Shown: piece after piece, positions 27,988 to 37,164 of the stretch | Position numbering within the stretch: position 1 is the stretch's first letter | Layout: each line of letters begins with the position of its first letter | Assembly (NCBI GenBank): GCA_011523365.1 | Contig: WTGY01000149.1 | Coordinates: 1 to 64,000, forward strand | Direction of reading: 5' to 3' | Source of the DNA: Caldilineaceae bacterium | GTDB lineage: Bacteria > Chloroflexota > Anaerolineae > Caldilineales > Caldilineaceae | DNA length: 64,000 bases | Notes under the pieces: generated by a model | Told to the model about the DNA's origin: nothing | The model's input: only the letters and a program-made list of their open reading frames with translations | Database searches by the model: none | Translations under genes and position numbers: made by a program

Positions 27988-28336
27988 CAGGCTGCATCTG
28001 AAGGCGAGACACCGCCGCATGCTGGAAGAGATTCTGCGCGAACATGTGCCCGGTGTCGAGGTGTGGGCCTACGGCAGCCGGGTCAGCGGCCACAGCCATG
28101 GCGGCAGCGATCTGGACCTTGTTCTGCGTGCGTCCGGCCTGGAGGCGATTCCGATTGGTCAGCTTGTCGACCTGGAGGAAGCTCTGCGGCTGTCTACGAT
28201 CCCGTTTCTGGTGGAGGCGCGGGACTGGGCGCGCCTGCCGGAGAGTTTTCAGCGCGAAATCGGACGGGATTACGTAGTGCTGGTGGAAGAACGGTGTGGG
28301 CCGGCGCGGCAGGCGTTCAGATCCGGAGGTGGCTGA
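27980..28336 (+). CDS. MNT nucleotidyltransferase antitoxin
   Basis: 118 residues. GSRVSGHSHGGSDLDLVL is the minimal nucleotidyltransferase motif GSx10DxD, so the enzyme is likely active. It is coupled to the upstream HEPN toxin and should modify it to keep it inactive. A decayed second copy of the same family lies at 31722-31838, directly before hsdS. The C-terminus (DWARLPESFQREI) is shared with that remnant. The next frame begins at the stop (TGATG). Confidence 0.85.
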   Translation: MRDRLHLKARHRRMLEEILREHVPGVEVWAYGSRVSGHSHGGSDLDLVLRASGLEAIPIGQLVDLEEALRLSTIPFLVEARDWARLPESFQREIGRDYVVLVEERCGPARQAFRSGGG

Positions 28337-28578
28337 TGTCATACAACGATGAAGAGATCCTGCGCCGTTTGCGGCTCGGCGAGGACAGCGCCTGGGAGTT
28401 CAAACAGGTCGAATTCAGCGGCGACCAGCCGGTAAGCCCGCGCCGCGATGACTGGGCCGACGAGGTCGGCGCCTTCGCCAATGCAAGCGGCGACGCGCTG
28501 CTCTGCGGCGGCAGCCTTGTTTTCGGCAGTTGTGCGGTTGGGGGTGGGATGGTCGTTTTCCAGCCGCGTTCCACTTGA
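28336..28578 (+). pseudogene. Truncated AlbA_2/Schlafen-type gene
   Basis: Starting at TGATG, the frame reads EEILRRLRLGEDSAWEFKQV and then RRDDWADEVGAFANASGDALLCG. This is the AlbA_2 (AAA_4, Schlafen-like) domain, with EFK and AFANA as landmarks. After LLCG the reading no longer fits the family and stops after 80 residues, where an intact protein would exceed 300. The truncation point near 28510 is likely the left edge of inserted DNA that includes the primase at 28758. Confidence 0.65.
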
Positions 28579-28598
28579 CTTCCACTTCCTACCACTAC

Positions 28599-28628
28599 TT
28601 GACAAACCTCCCAATGTAGAGAAATATA
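28599..28628 (+). promoter_or_regulatory. Possible promoter for the primase-helicase gene
   Basis: TTGACA (28599-28604) is a perfect -35. A TATATA-like -10 follows after 18 to 20 bases, so spacing is at the upper limit. The primase start is about 130 bases downstream. Confidence 0.4.
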
Positions 28629-28697
28629 TAGGAGAGTTTTGTAAAGCAGTGGAAGGGATGGTAAGGTAACTGGAACGCGATGCAAAAAGCGTTCAAA

Positions 28698-28719
28698 AAA
28701 GAAAGACCGCGCTTTCTTT
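28698..28719 (+). other. Hairpin in the primase leader
   Basis: AAAGAAAG and CTTTCTTT form a perfect 8-bp stem around ACCGCG. It lies between the possible promoter and the primase start and has no U-tract, so it is not a typical terminator. Confidence 0.35.
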
Positions 28720-28757
28720 CCAGGTCAACGCGGCCTTCTTGAAAGGACATCACCTCA

Positions 28758-31529
28758 ATGCAGAGGCAATCCAATCCTACCACAGACAGCTCCTCGCGCG
28801 GAAGATCTTTCTCACTCTTCCCAAAAGTCCTGTCCCGCAAACCTGTCGGGGCGTTCTCCCTGCCTGAACTCGAAAAGTGGATACGTCGCAACGAAATCCC
28901 AGCAGGCAATGCTCAGGTGCCCGACGTGCGTTTTATGACGAATGCGATTCGGGCCCACTACCGGCAGCACGGCAAAGACAGTTACTACCAGGCAAAAAAG
29001 AAGGGACTGCCGGCCTTTACACCTGCCGGCCTGTTCTCCCAGCGCAACAGGTCCGGCCTGGAGAAGCATTCCGGCTACATCCCCGTCGATTTCGACGACC
29101 TCCCGTCCGAGGAGAGGAAGTCGGCCCTGCTCGAGCAACTGCGGCAACTCCCCTTTATATCCCTGGCCGCTTTGAGCGTCGCCGACGGCATGTGGGCCCT
29201 GGCCGCGGTTGACCCGGTTCCTGCAACCGCCCAGGAACACACGACGGCCTGGCGCGCCGTTGTCGATGCAATTCAAGAGCATCTCGTGGATACGCAGGTC
29301 GACAAGTCAGGCAAAGACCTCGCCCGGGCCCGCTATCTTGCCGCGGATCCCAATGCATACGTGAACCACGATGCCGTCCCTCTGGCCTGGTTGCCAACAC
29401 GGAATGTCCGTCCGCCCCGTCCTTCTGTGGGCAAGCATGCTTTGCCGTCCTCTGCCGAGGTGGACCTGATGTTGAGGCACATCGACCCCGACTGCGATCG
29501 CACTACCTGGATCAAGATCGGCGCCACGCTGCGCCGGGAGGGCTATGACCTCCTCTTATGGAGGAACTGGTCAGCCCAAGGTCAGAAATTCGATCCCGCC
29601 ACCGACTGTACGCAACAACAGTGGGATGGTTTTGCCAGCTACGACGGCCGCGAGGCGCGTATTGGCACCATAATCCAACTGGCACGGGAAGGGGGGTACA
29701 GGGGGCATCCGCTGGGGACGTTTGGTTTTCGGACGGCAATTCGGGAAGAGACAGATCCCGGCGCTCCTTTCCCCTCCGAACTCAACCGCATCCATGAAAA
29801 ACTGTCCGAGCTGCATCATGTGCGGCGCATGTTGGAACGTTATGCGCCCGACTTGCTCAGCGCCGTAGACGTGGATACGCGTACGCTGTACGTCCTGCAG
29901 GCAAACGGCATCTGGCTGCCTGGGGATGACCAGGTGCGGAGACTGTACTGGGCGACGGCTGCCCACTGGCTGCGACTGGTGGTCGAGCACCGCGATCGGC
30001 TCCCCAGCCTTATTGACAATGACAAGGCCTTCACGGACACGGTCAAGGCATTCCGCGCCACGGAGCGGAATCGCGCCTGCAAAGAGGGTATACAACTGGC
30101 CGGATCAATGATCGCGCACTGGGAAAAGCAGGCGGAGCCGCCTGCGGCGTTCCACGAACTCACCCTGGCGAAGAAGGCGGAGCTGGACGCGGATCTGCGT
30201 TATCTCGGCTGCGAAAACGGCGTCGTCGATCTGCATACGGGGGACCTGCTGCCTGCTGCGCGGGCGCGCGACAAGCTGGTGACCCGCAGCACCGGCGTGC
30301 TCTACAGTTCGCAGGCCCGCCACCCGGCCGTGGACAGGCTGACCGCCCATCTGTCGGATGCGCATCGCGAATGGCTTCTGTCCGCCCTTGGCTATGCCTT
30401 GCGCGGTTACCCGGACCGCACGCTCTATCTGCTGGTCGGACCGCCCGGCGGCGGCAAATCGACTCTTTTGACGGCGGTGCGGCTGGCCCTCGGGGCGTAT
30501 GCCGACGCCCTGGCGGAGGGGGCGCTGACCCAGCGCAACGTCAACAGCGCGACCGCCGGACTCTCGCCTGAAATGGAACCTTTCACGCGGTGCCGCGTCG
30601 TGATCGACAGCGACCTTGAGTCCAGCGCGACGTTGTCCACCGGCAGGCTGAAGAAGCTGGCAGGCGGGGATGAGATGAAATGGCGGGGCCTGCACAGCGG
30701 CTTCGGCGATACGAGGCGGGTAACGGCAACGATGTTCATCAGCCTTAATGACGACCAGGTGCCCAGCTTGACGATGGACAGCGGCCTCTATGAGCGCCTG
30801 CGCCCGCTGCCTTATCCCGCGGTGCCGTTGGACCAGCGCGATCCGGGGCTGCGCGCCGATCTGGAGCAACCGGAGGCGAGAGAGGCGATGCTGGCCCTGC
30901 TCGTTCAGTATGCAGTGAAGACTGACCGACCGCCTGCCATCTCCGGCGCGGTAGGCGACCTTCGTGAACGGTTGCGCCGCGACTCGGTAGGCGTCGACTT
31001 CCATGACTGGGCTACGGCCGCCCTGACGGTGACCAATCGACCCGGTGACAAGGTATCGACAGCGGAGGTGTGGGCGGAGGCGGTGAAAGCGGCAGGCACC
31101 GATTCCCCCTGGGGCTACAACCGACGCGCTTTCGTCACCGCGCTGCGCTCCCTATTGGACCTGGCTCCAACGGGAAAGATCTGGGCTGATGGCAAGGTGG
31201 TCAATGGGTGGGTGGGGGTGCGTTTTGCCGCCGTGGAAGAGGGGGAAGTGCTCCCAGCAGGTAGAGCATTCTCGAACTGGGTCGCTGCACATTTGGCCAA
31301 GACGGGGAAGTCGGACGATCGCACGTCGACCTCGGCGTTATGGAAACTGATGGTGAAGGCTGGGGGCGATCCGCCCTGGGGATATACCCGACGAAAGGCA
31401 TTTGCCGCTGTTCGGGAAGTCCTCGATCTGCCGCCGGCCAGGAAGATTCGCATTGACGGCAAGGCGGTAAATGGCTGGGAGGGTTTGACAGCGGTCAAGG
31501 CCAGGGACGGCCGGAACGGCAGTATTTAG
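28758..31529 (+). CDS. P4/D5-like primase-helicase with duplicated C-terminal domain
   Basis: 923 residues. The N-terminal 210 residues resemble the BT4734/VirE-type primase-associated domain (HSGYIPVDFDDL). PriCT-2 follows at about 235-300 (IDPDCDRTTWIKIGATL). A D5-type superfamily 3 helicase domain has Walker A VGPPGGGKSTLL near 558. The C-terminus holds two copies of a domain of about 75 residues (about 745-826 and 837-910), each with PWGYxRR and DGKxVNGW. It would start and drive replication of a phage, satellite or plasmid. No other element genes surround it, and it sits between hsdM and hsdS with related repeats on both sides. Confidence 0.85.
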   Translation: MQRQSNPTTDSSSRGRSFSLFPKVLSRKPVGAFSLPELEKWIRRNEIPAGNAQVPDVRFMTNAIRAHYRQHGKDSYYQAKKKGLPAFTPAGLFSQRNRSGLEKHSGYIPVDFDDLPSEERKSALLEQLRQLPFISLAALSVADGMWALAAVDPVPATAQEHTTAWRAVVDAIQEHLVDTQVDKSGKDLARARYLAADPNAYVNHDAVPLAWLPTRNVRPPRPSVGKHALPSSAEVDLMLRHIDPDCDRTTWIKIGATLRREGYDLLLWRNWSAQGQKFDPATDCTQQQWDGFASYDGREARIGTIIQLAREGGYRGHPLGTFGFRTAIREETDPGAPFPSELNRIHEKLSELHHVRRMLERYAPDLLSAVDVDTRTLYVLQANGIWLPGDDQVRRLYWATAAHWLRLVVEHRDRLPSLIDNDKAFTDTVKAFRATERNRACKEGIQLAGSMIAHWEKQAEPPAAFHELTLAKKAELDADLRYLGCENGVVDLHTGDLLPAARARDKLVTRSTGVLYSSQARHPAVDRLTAHLSDAHREWLLSALGYALRGYPDRTLYLLVGPPGGGKSTLLTAVRLALGAYADALAEGALTQRNVNSATAGLSPEMEPFTRCRVVIDSDLESSATLSTGRLKKLAGGDEMKWRGLHSGFGDTRRVTATMFISLNDDQVPSLTMDSGLYERLRPLPYPAVPLDQRDPGLRADLEQPEAREAMLALLVQYAVKTDRPPAISGAVGDLRERLRRDSVGVDFHDWATAALTVTNRPGDKVSTAEVWAEAVKAAGTDSPWGYNRRAFVTALRSLLDLAPTGKIWADGKVVNGWVGVRFAAVEEGEVLPAGRAFSNWVAAHLAKTGKSDDRTSTSALWKLMVKAGGDPPWGYTRRKAFAAVREVLDLPPARKIRIDGKAVNGWEGLTAVKARDGRNGSI

Positions 31530-31560
31530 TGAACTGTCGAGTAAGAGAAGAACACCTTTC

Positions 31561-31640
31561 TTTGATCCGCGGAGTACGCGAAGGGGCGCGGAGAACACCT
31601 TTTGTCCACGGAGAGACACGGAGGGACACGGAGAACACCA
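31561..31640 (+). repeat. Dispersed cACGGAGg-type repeat, copy 2
   Basis: GATCCGCGGAGTACGCGAAG and CCACGGAGAGACACGGAG units directly follow the primase gene. In type and order they match copy 1 at 26617, so the two form direct repeats around the 26.7-31.5 kb insert. Confidence 0.6.
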
Positions 31641-31721
31641 AGGGCGTATTGGATTTTCTGTGCGCAGCTGCGCGGCCGTTCGGCGGACTGGCCGCACTTT
31701 GGGCGTGCTAGCCGCTGTTCA

Positions 31722-31838
31722 GACAGGCGTCAACGAGCCCCGTTCCTGGTGGCGGCGCGGAACTGAGCGCGCCTGCCGGAGAGTTTTCGCCGTGAGATTG
31801 AGAAAGCCTTTGTCGTGCTGACGGAGAGACAACAGTAG
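31722..31838 (+). pseudogene. 3' remnant of a second MNT antitoxin gene
   Basis: In one frame the DNA reads APFLVAARN-stop-ARLPESFRREIEKAFVVLTERQQ-stop. This is the C-terminal third of an MNT protein; the intact paralogue at 27980 has IPFLVEARDWARLPESFQREI. The internal stop is TGA (31764-31766) where Trp is expected. The remnant ends 6 bases before hsdS. It implies that a HEPN/MNT pair once abutted hsdS. Confidence 0.65.
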
Positions 31839-31844
31839 AGTGCC

Positions 31845-33254
31845 ATGAGTGATCATATTTCGAACAATTGGAGAAGCGAATGGCGGGACTTGATACTTGG
31901 TGACGTCTGCACAAAGATCGGCAGCGGAGCGACGCCACGAGGTGGGAAGAAAACGTATTTGCAGGAGGGTCCTTTCTCGTTGATTCGGAGTCAAAACGTT
32001 TACAACGATGGCTTCCATCGCGAAGGCCTGGCTTTCATCAGTGATGAGCAAGCTGACGACCTGAGAAACGTTGAGATCCTGCAAGAAGACGTACTGCTGA
32101 ACATTACCGGCGACTCGGTGGCACGTGTGTGCCAGGTCGATTCAGAGATACTTCCCGCGCGCGTGAATCAGCACGTTGCGATTGTCCGACCGGACCCAGA
32201 AAAGCTGGATGCAGGATTTCTGCGGTATTATCTCGTCTCCCCGCACGTCCAGTCGATGCTTCTTTCCTGGGCCGATTCGGGCAGTACTCGGAAGGCGCTT
32301 ACGAAGCAGATGATCGAATCTTTTGAAGTCAGCGCTCCGATTGATGTTTCCGAGCAAAAGGCCATCGCCCACATCCTCGGTACGCTGGACGACAAGATCG
32401 AGCTCAACCGGCGGATGAACGAGACGCTGGAGGAGATGGCCCGCGCGCTGTTCAAGTCCTGGTTTGTGGACTTCGAGCCGGTGCGGGCGAAGATGGAGGG
32501 GCGCTGGCGCCGCGGCCAGTCGCTGCCCGGTATGCCGGCGGAGATGTACGATCTGTTTCCTGACGGGATGGTGGAGTCAGAGTTGGGGGAGATTCCGGAA
32601 GGGTGGGAGGTAGTTCCGTTGCCTGAAGCCATGGATTTCAGAGAAGGCCCGGGCATAAGGCACTGGCAATACACAAATTCGCTGGAGGGTACCAGGTTTA
32701 TCAACATCCGTTGCATCCAAAAAGGGGATCTTCATTTGGATACGGCAAACCGGATAAAGACCGAGGAAGCTGATGGGAAGTACGCACACTTCCACCTCCA
32801 GGAGTGGGACATTGTTGTCTCTACCTCAGGGACCCTTGGAAGAATTGCTATTGTACGCAAAGCACATCTCCCGCTGGTGTTGAACACTAGTGTGATCCGA
32901 TTTCGTCCGGTTAAAAATCGATCTTCATTCAGCTTTCTTTACGGCTACCTGAATAACTCCCTTTTTTTGGACGAAATGAGGGTTTTGGCTTCAGGAAGCG
33001 TTCAGAAGAATTTCGGCCCGACACATCTCAAGAAAATGCGTGTCCTATGCCCACCAGTAGAGCTTATTAGACTGCACGAAGAAACCACAAGCCCCTTCTA
33101 TAGGCAGGTAGTCAGCAGGAGAGCAAGTAACGATAACCTTGTGTGTTTGCGTGACTATCTGATGCCGAAACTGATTTCCGGAGAGTTGCGGACAAAGAGC
33201 TGGAATGCAGGGAAGGACTTGGCTGATACAAAATCAATTGAGAACAAACTATGA
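31845..33254 (+). CDS. hsdS: Type I restriction-modification specificity subunit
   Basis: 469 residues with the two-TRD layout of HsdS: TRD1 (about 10-175), a conserved helical spacer (ILGTLDDKIELNRRMNETLE), TRD2 (about 245-430) and a terminal helix (LRDYLMPKLISGEL). It sets the bipartite DNA sequence recognised by HsdM and HsdR. GC content is lower than in hsdM and hsdR, as is common for exchangeable TRDs. The stop overlaps the following DUF4238 gene as ATGA, which suggests the downstream accessory genes are co-expressed. Confidence 0.92.
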   Translation: MSDHISNNWRSEWRDLILGDVCTKIGSGATPRGGKKTYLQEGPFSLIRSQNVYNDGFHREGLAFISDEQADDLRNVEILQEDVLLNITGDSVARVCQVDSEILPARVNQHVAIVRPDPEKLDAGFLRYYLVSPHVQSMLLSWADSGSTRKALTKQMIESFEVSAPIDVSEQKAIAHILGTLDDKIELNRRMNETLEEMARALFKSWFVDFEPVRAKMEGRWRRGQSLPGMPAEMYDLFPDGMVESELGEIPEGWEVVPLPEAMDFREGPGIRHWQYTNSLEGTRFINIRCIQKGDLHLDTANRIKTEEADGKYAHFHLQEWDIVVSTSGTLGRIAIVRKAHLPLVLNTSVIRFRPVKNRSSFSFLYGYLNNSLFLDEMRVLASGSVQKNFGPTHLKKMRVLCPPVELIRLHEETTSPFYRQVVSRRASNDNLVCLRDYLMPKLISGELRTKSWNAGKDLADTKSIENKL

Positions 33255-34132
33255 GCGGACCTAAACGCCACCATTACATTGCCCAGATGCATTCGAAACG
33301 GTTCGCGGACCCAGACGGTATCCTGCACGTTTTCGACAGCCGGCGTCCTCATAAGGGTGTTCAGAAGAGGACTCCCAGGAATCTTTTCGTAGAAGGAGAC
33401 TTTTACACACAAGTTGACGGCGACGGAACGAAGGATGTGTCCGTGGAGACAGAGTTTCTTGCGCGTCTCGACAGCGACGCAAGCCCAGTGATCGAGAAGA
33501 TTGTCAACGCTGCTCGACGGGGGTGCCCCCCGAATCTGTCGGTAGCTGAAAAGGATGTCTGGGTGGAATTTACCTACATCCAGTTCAAACGCGTGCCAGA
33601 GAGGCGGGAGAAGAATAAGGAAGAGATTCTTCAAGAAATGCGTAGAAAGCTTGATTTCATAGGGCGGTTTCAACCATTTTCTGATCGTGAACTGTCGATA
33701 CTGGACGATGAAGAGACAATGGAAAGACTCTTCAGGAATAGCAGTATCCAGAACGTAAGAATGACTTCTGTCAAGGTGTCCGGAGTTCTTTCAGAGAAGA
33801 GAATCGGCGTTGCCGTAATCCGAAAACCGAAGCCCAAGCGAAGTTTCGTCATCGGAAGCAATCCAGTCGTGAAGATGTCGAATCCTGGACGGTCTCACCT
33901 GGCTGATCCTACCGTTGAAGTCTGGTTGCCGCTTGCTCGTGATGTGGCGGTTACCCCTTGTCCTGGGGAGCGTGACAAGGTAGTTTCCGCAAACGACAGA
34001 CACATCCGAGAAATCAACAAGAGTATTTTCCAACAGAGTACGGTAATAGCTGGGTGTTCACGGGAGGTAATCGAGTCAATCGTTGGCGATTATTCAGAGA
34101 ACAATTCCGAAAGGTTAGGGCACGCGATATGA
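33251..34132 (+). CDS. DUF4238 family protein
   Basis: 293 residues. The N-terminus (KRHHYIAQMHSKRFAD, then ILHVFDSRRP) is the signature of DUF4238, a family often found beside restriction systems and of unknown activity. The region near residue 195 (RSFVIGSNPVV) is also typical. It overlaps hsdS upstream and the next gene downstream by 4 bases each, so the three are coupled. Confidence 0.8.
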   Translation: MSGPKRHHYIAQMHSKRFADPDGILHVFDSRRPHKGVQKRTPRNLFVEGDFYTQVDGDGTKDVSVETEFLARLDSDASPVIEKIVNAARRGCPPNLSVAEKDVWVEFTYIQFKRVPERREKNKEEILQEMRRKLDFIGRFQPFSDRELSILDDEETMERLFRNSSIQNVRMTSVKVSGVLSEKRIGVAVIRKPKPKRSFVIGSNPVVKMSNPGRSHLADPTVEVWLPLARDVAVTPCPGERDKVVSANDRHIREINKSIFQQSTVIAGCSREVIESIVGDYSENNSERLGHAI

Positions 34133-35274
34133 CTGAGTTGCTTTTTGACGAAATCAAGCGGAAGCCACTGGACATTGACAATCCTCCTACATCGGCGTAC
34201 CAGTGTTTGAACAAATATGAGTGGCCTGAGGGAGCACGCATCAGGGAGCTTTTTGAGTCATGGTTCGCGAGATATCCTTGTGAAGAACAGGCAGCACTGC
34301 GATCGAGATTCCGTCTAACCGATAATCACGCCCATGAAGCAGCACTCTTCGAACTGCTTTTGCATGAGTTGTTTACTCGTCTGGGATGCGTCTTGACGGT
34401 CCATCCTGAGATTCTTGGTGTTAGTACCCGTCCCGACTTTTTTGTGCAGTATGGGGAGCAAAACTTTTATCTCGAAGCATCAACTGTTGGTCGAGAGTTG
34501 GGCCCCTTTACCCGTAACAAGAATTCGCAGGACGTGATAGACAAAATAAATAAATTGCGCTCGCCACATTTCTATATTGGTATCCATATGGAGGGTGAGC
34601 TACTGAAGACGTTGGGTCGAAAGGATGTAGTCCCCGTATTCCAGAAATTATTGGATGATCACGACCCGGACAATGTTCAGCAACTGATCGATGCCGAGGG
34701 GCAGTATGCAGCTCCTTCGCGAAGGATTGAGTGTGGGACCTGGAGTTTAGAGGGGTGACTATACCCTGTTGCTCGGGAAAGTCGAGAAAAAGGGAGAAGG
34801 CGTCAACAAATCGTCATTGAACCTTTTCGCGCTGAGTGGACAAACAGTGTGCTCCCAGTGCAAAAAGTACTGCAGGCAAAGGCTCGCAAATATGGTCAAC
34901 TTCACTTGCCTTATGTCGTCGCCATAAAGGCGAGGGACATTTTCTACAACGGCCGAGACAATGATATGGACGTGTTATTCGGTAAACAGCAGCTTCTGTA
35001 CTCCTTGGAGAATCCTGATTTGCCTTCGCAGATGGTTCGTAAGCCAGACGGAATCTGGCCTCAATACAGTCAAATTGATGCTGTCTTGATGTGCCAGAGG
35101 ATTGACATATGGAATGTCCAGAATGCCTCCGTCTGTCTTTATCTCAATCCATACAAAAGCAGCGCCCCCATCTTGCCTGATGTCCTGTTCCGACTGCCGC
35201 ACGCTAAGGGATGTGATGGAATCATTCAATGGTTCGAAGGCGAAAACGTAGCCAAATTGGTAGGGCTGAGTTGA
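34129..35274 (+). pseudogene. Nuclease-like protein split by a single in-frame TGA
   Basis: From ATG 34129 (overlapping the DUF4238 stop) a 209-residue frame ends at TGA 34756. The same frame then stays open to 35274 and reads on sensibly: ESREKGRRRQQIVIEPFRAEW and beyond. One TGG-to-TGA change (SLEG-W-LYPVA) would join the halves into about 381 residues. The first half holds RPDFFVQYGEQNFYLEAS, which fits a PD-(D/E)XK nuclease core (D, then E-x-S in place of E-x-K). The gene is either a recent pseudogene, a sequencing error or a case of readthrough. Confidence 0.65.
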
Positions 35275-35291
35275 GGGTAGTGGAGAGATGT

Positions 35292-36662
35292 ATGATCGCT
35301 GCTATGCTGTCCGTTGTAGACCAACAGGGTGAATCATTCTTGGCGAGTTGTGAGTCCGAAATCGATACGAGGAAAACCATGACAGATCTGATTAGGCCAA
35401 TTGAAAGTGAACCAAACCAGCCGATTCCTCTCGTGGAAACAGACATCGTCAAAATTGATGGACAAAGCGTTAACATACCAGTGGGCGTTGTCCTTCAACT
35501 CTATCCCTCTCCAAGAGTTGAAATCGAGTTAAACACACTGTCCAACCTGACTCGCGGGGGAGATCGCCTGGAGATAGAGCTTCGCAACGGGGCTCGGTTG
35601 GAAGTCCTACTTGGGGCTCTATACTTTAATCCAGAAAAAGTGATCCTGATTCCTGTTAGTCAACCCGTAACTGTGATTGACAATGATTGTCCGCTTCAAG
35701 AGGTGTCCTTTGCCGTCCTCGATTTTCCGCAGTTTTATGGAATGCAAGATAAATGGATCGACGACGGCGAACAATGTGTTCGAATTCCTAATGCAAGACT
35801 AGAAACGTCTGAATGGTGGATAGAAATCACGGGTGTGCCAAACATAAGGGAAGCAGAAAAGGCTTTGAAACAGTCCAGAGGGCACGGCATCACGTACAAA
35901 GGTTCGATTACTTGCTCGGACGGGGCTACGTTTCTGGCAAAAGATGTCGAACCACTTCTCGAAGCCTTGCGATTCTTTCTATCGATTGCTCGTGGAGCGT
36001 CCTGCAGCTTGGCCCTTGTCAGAGGTAAAGATGAAGTGGGCCGGGATTCATGGGTCCGATGGGGAGCGCACCACTCGGAACCTTGGCTGGACTACCATTC
36101 GGCGTTCATGCGATTCAACAGTGACATCCTCTCTGATCTGTTTCCAAAGTTTTTGTCTCTGCTTGAGAGTCAAACAGCAAGGAAGGGCGCAACGTTGCGA
36201 GCATTTGACTGGTATTTGCAGAGTAACGTAAGCGCCCCGTACATAGGAGCTATTCTTACCTTGGCGGCTTTGGAGGGGTTTTCTTATCTTGTGCTCAATG
36301 GTCAAAAAAATAAGGGAGAAAGGACGGGTGAATTCATCGGGAGAGCCTTGAGCAAACTGCAAATATCTCTGGACCTCCCCGAGAACTGCGAGGGACTGAG
36401 ATCTATAAGAAAGAAGTGGGTTACAGGCCCACATGCGCTCGCAGATGTTCGCAACGATTTGATTCATCCCCGGAAGGACTTGGGCGACGTTTCCAATATG
36501 GCCTATCTGGAAGCTTGGGAGTTGGGTCAATGGTACTTTGAATTGATGTTGCTGAGTAGGCTTGGCTATCAAGGGCGCTATCGGAATCGTTTGGCGGACA
36601 TGAAAGGGGATGAAGATCCGTTGGTGCCAGTGCCATGGGCATCGGATGTAGATTCCATATGA
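35292..36662 (+). CDS. HEPN-domain protein, probable RNase effector
   Basis: About 456 residues from ATG 35292 (GGAGAG six bases upstream; an ATG at 35229 is inside the previous gene). The N-terminal 200 residues are beta-rich and unassigned. The C-terminal part is helical with LADVRNDLIHPRKD, where RNDLIH is the HEPN Rx4-6H RNase motif. The layout (sensor-like N-terminus, HEPN C-terminus) resembles ApeA-like anti-phage proteins. No antitoxin is adjacent. Confidence 0.65.
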   Translation: MIAAMLSVVDQQGESFLASCESEIDTRKTMTDLIRPIESEPNQPIPLVETDIVKIDGQSVNIPVGVVLQLYPSPRVEIELNTLSNLTRGGDRLEIELRNGARLEVLLGALYFNPEKVILIPVSQPVTVIDNDCPLQEVSFAVLDFPQFYGMQDKWIDDGEQCVRIPNARLETSEWWIEITGVPNIREAEKALKQSRGHGITYKGSITCSDGATFLAKDVEPLLEALRFFLSIARGASCSLALVRGKDEVGRDSWVRWGAHHSEPWLDYHSAFMRFNSDILSDLFPKFLSLLESQTARKGATLRAFDWYLQSNVSAPYIGAILTLAALEGFSYLVLNGQKNKGERTGEFIGRALSKLQISLDLPENCEGLRSIRKKWVTGPHALADVRNDLIHPRKDLGDVSNMAYLEAWELGQWYFELMLLSRLGYQGRYRNRLADMKGDEDPLVPVPWASDVDSI

Positions 36663-36777
36663 GACCAAAAGCTGGCAAGTATCGAGAGAACGGTCGAGGC
36701 GCCTACTATCAGCGGCCGCCATTGGGCAGCGAGTGGGTACCGGCATAAACACTTCGCGGAGGCGTTTGACATTTGCC

Positions 36778-37161
36778 ATGAAGAGAGCGTTCATCAGCTT
36801 TGACTTTGACCACGACGAAGAACTTCGGAATGCGTTGATTGGTCAGGCTAAGAATCCAGACTCACCCTTCAATATTGCAGATTGGTCGGTACATGAACCG
36901 TTCGACAGCAATTGGAGAGAAAGGGTTCGCAGTCGTATTCGAAGAACTGACCTGACGATCGTAATCTGCGGTGAACACACTCATACAGCGACAGGTGTCG
37001 CCGCGGAAATGACCATCACCCGAGAAGAGAACAAGCCGTATTTTTTGCTTTGGGGCCGTCCTAAGAAAACATGCACTAAGCCACGTAATACCCTCGCAAC
37101 GGACAAGATATACGAATGGACTTGGGTAAATTTGAAGTTGCTTATCGAAGGAGCAAGATAA
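36778..37161 (+). CDS. TIR-like (MTH538/DUF1863) protein
   Basis: 127 residues: KRAFISFDFDHDEELRNALI, then SNWRERVRSRIRRTDLTIVICG, then GVAAEMTITREENKPYFLLWGR. This is the MTH538 TIR-like family, the same group as ThsB of Thoeris, which makes an ADP-ribose-type signal from NAD. The E in AAEMTIT is the likely catalytic residue. The next gene, a two-TM protein, starts 3 bases after the stop and is the obvious partner. I chose ATG 36778; upstream in-frame starts lack homology. Confidence 0.8.
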   Translation: MKRAFISFDFDHDEELRNALIGQAKNPDSPFNIADWSVHEPFDSNWRERVRSRIRRTDLTIVICGEHTHTATGVAAEMTITREENKPYFLLWGRPKKTCTKPRNTLATDKIYEWTWVNLKLLIEGAR

Positions 37162-37164
37162 ATT

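Noticed and set aside
28698..28719. Terminator before the primase gene
   Set aside because: No U-tract after the stem, and it sits in the leader of the gene it would end.
30105..31004. 299-codon minus-strand frame opposite the primase
   Set aside because: Antisense composition bias, no ribosome binding site and no family resemblance.
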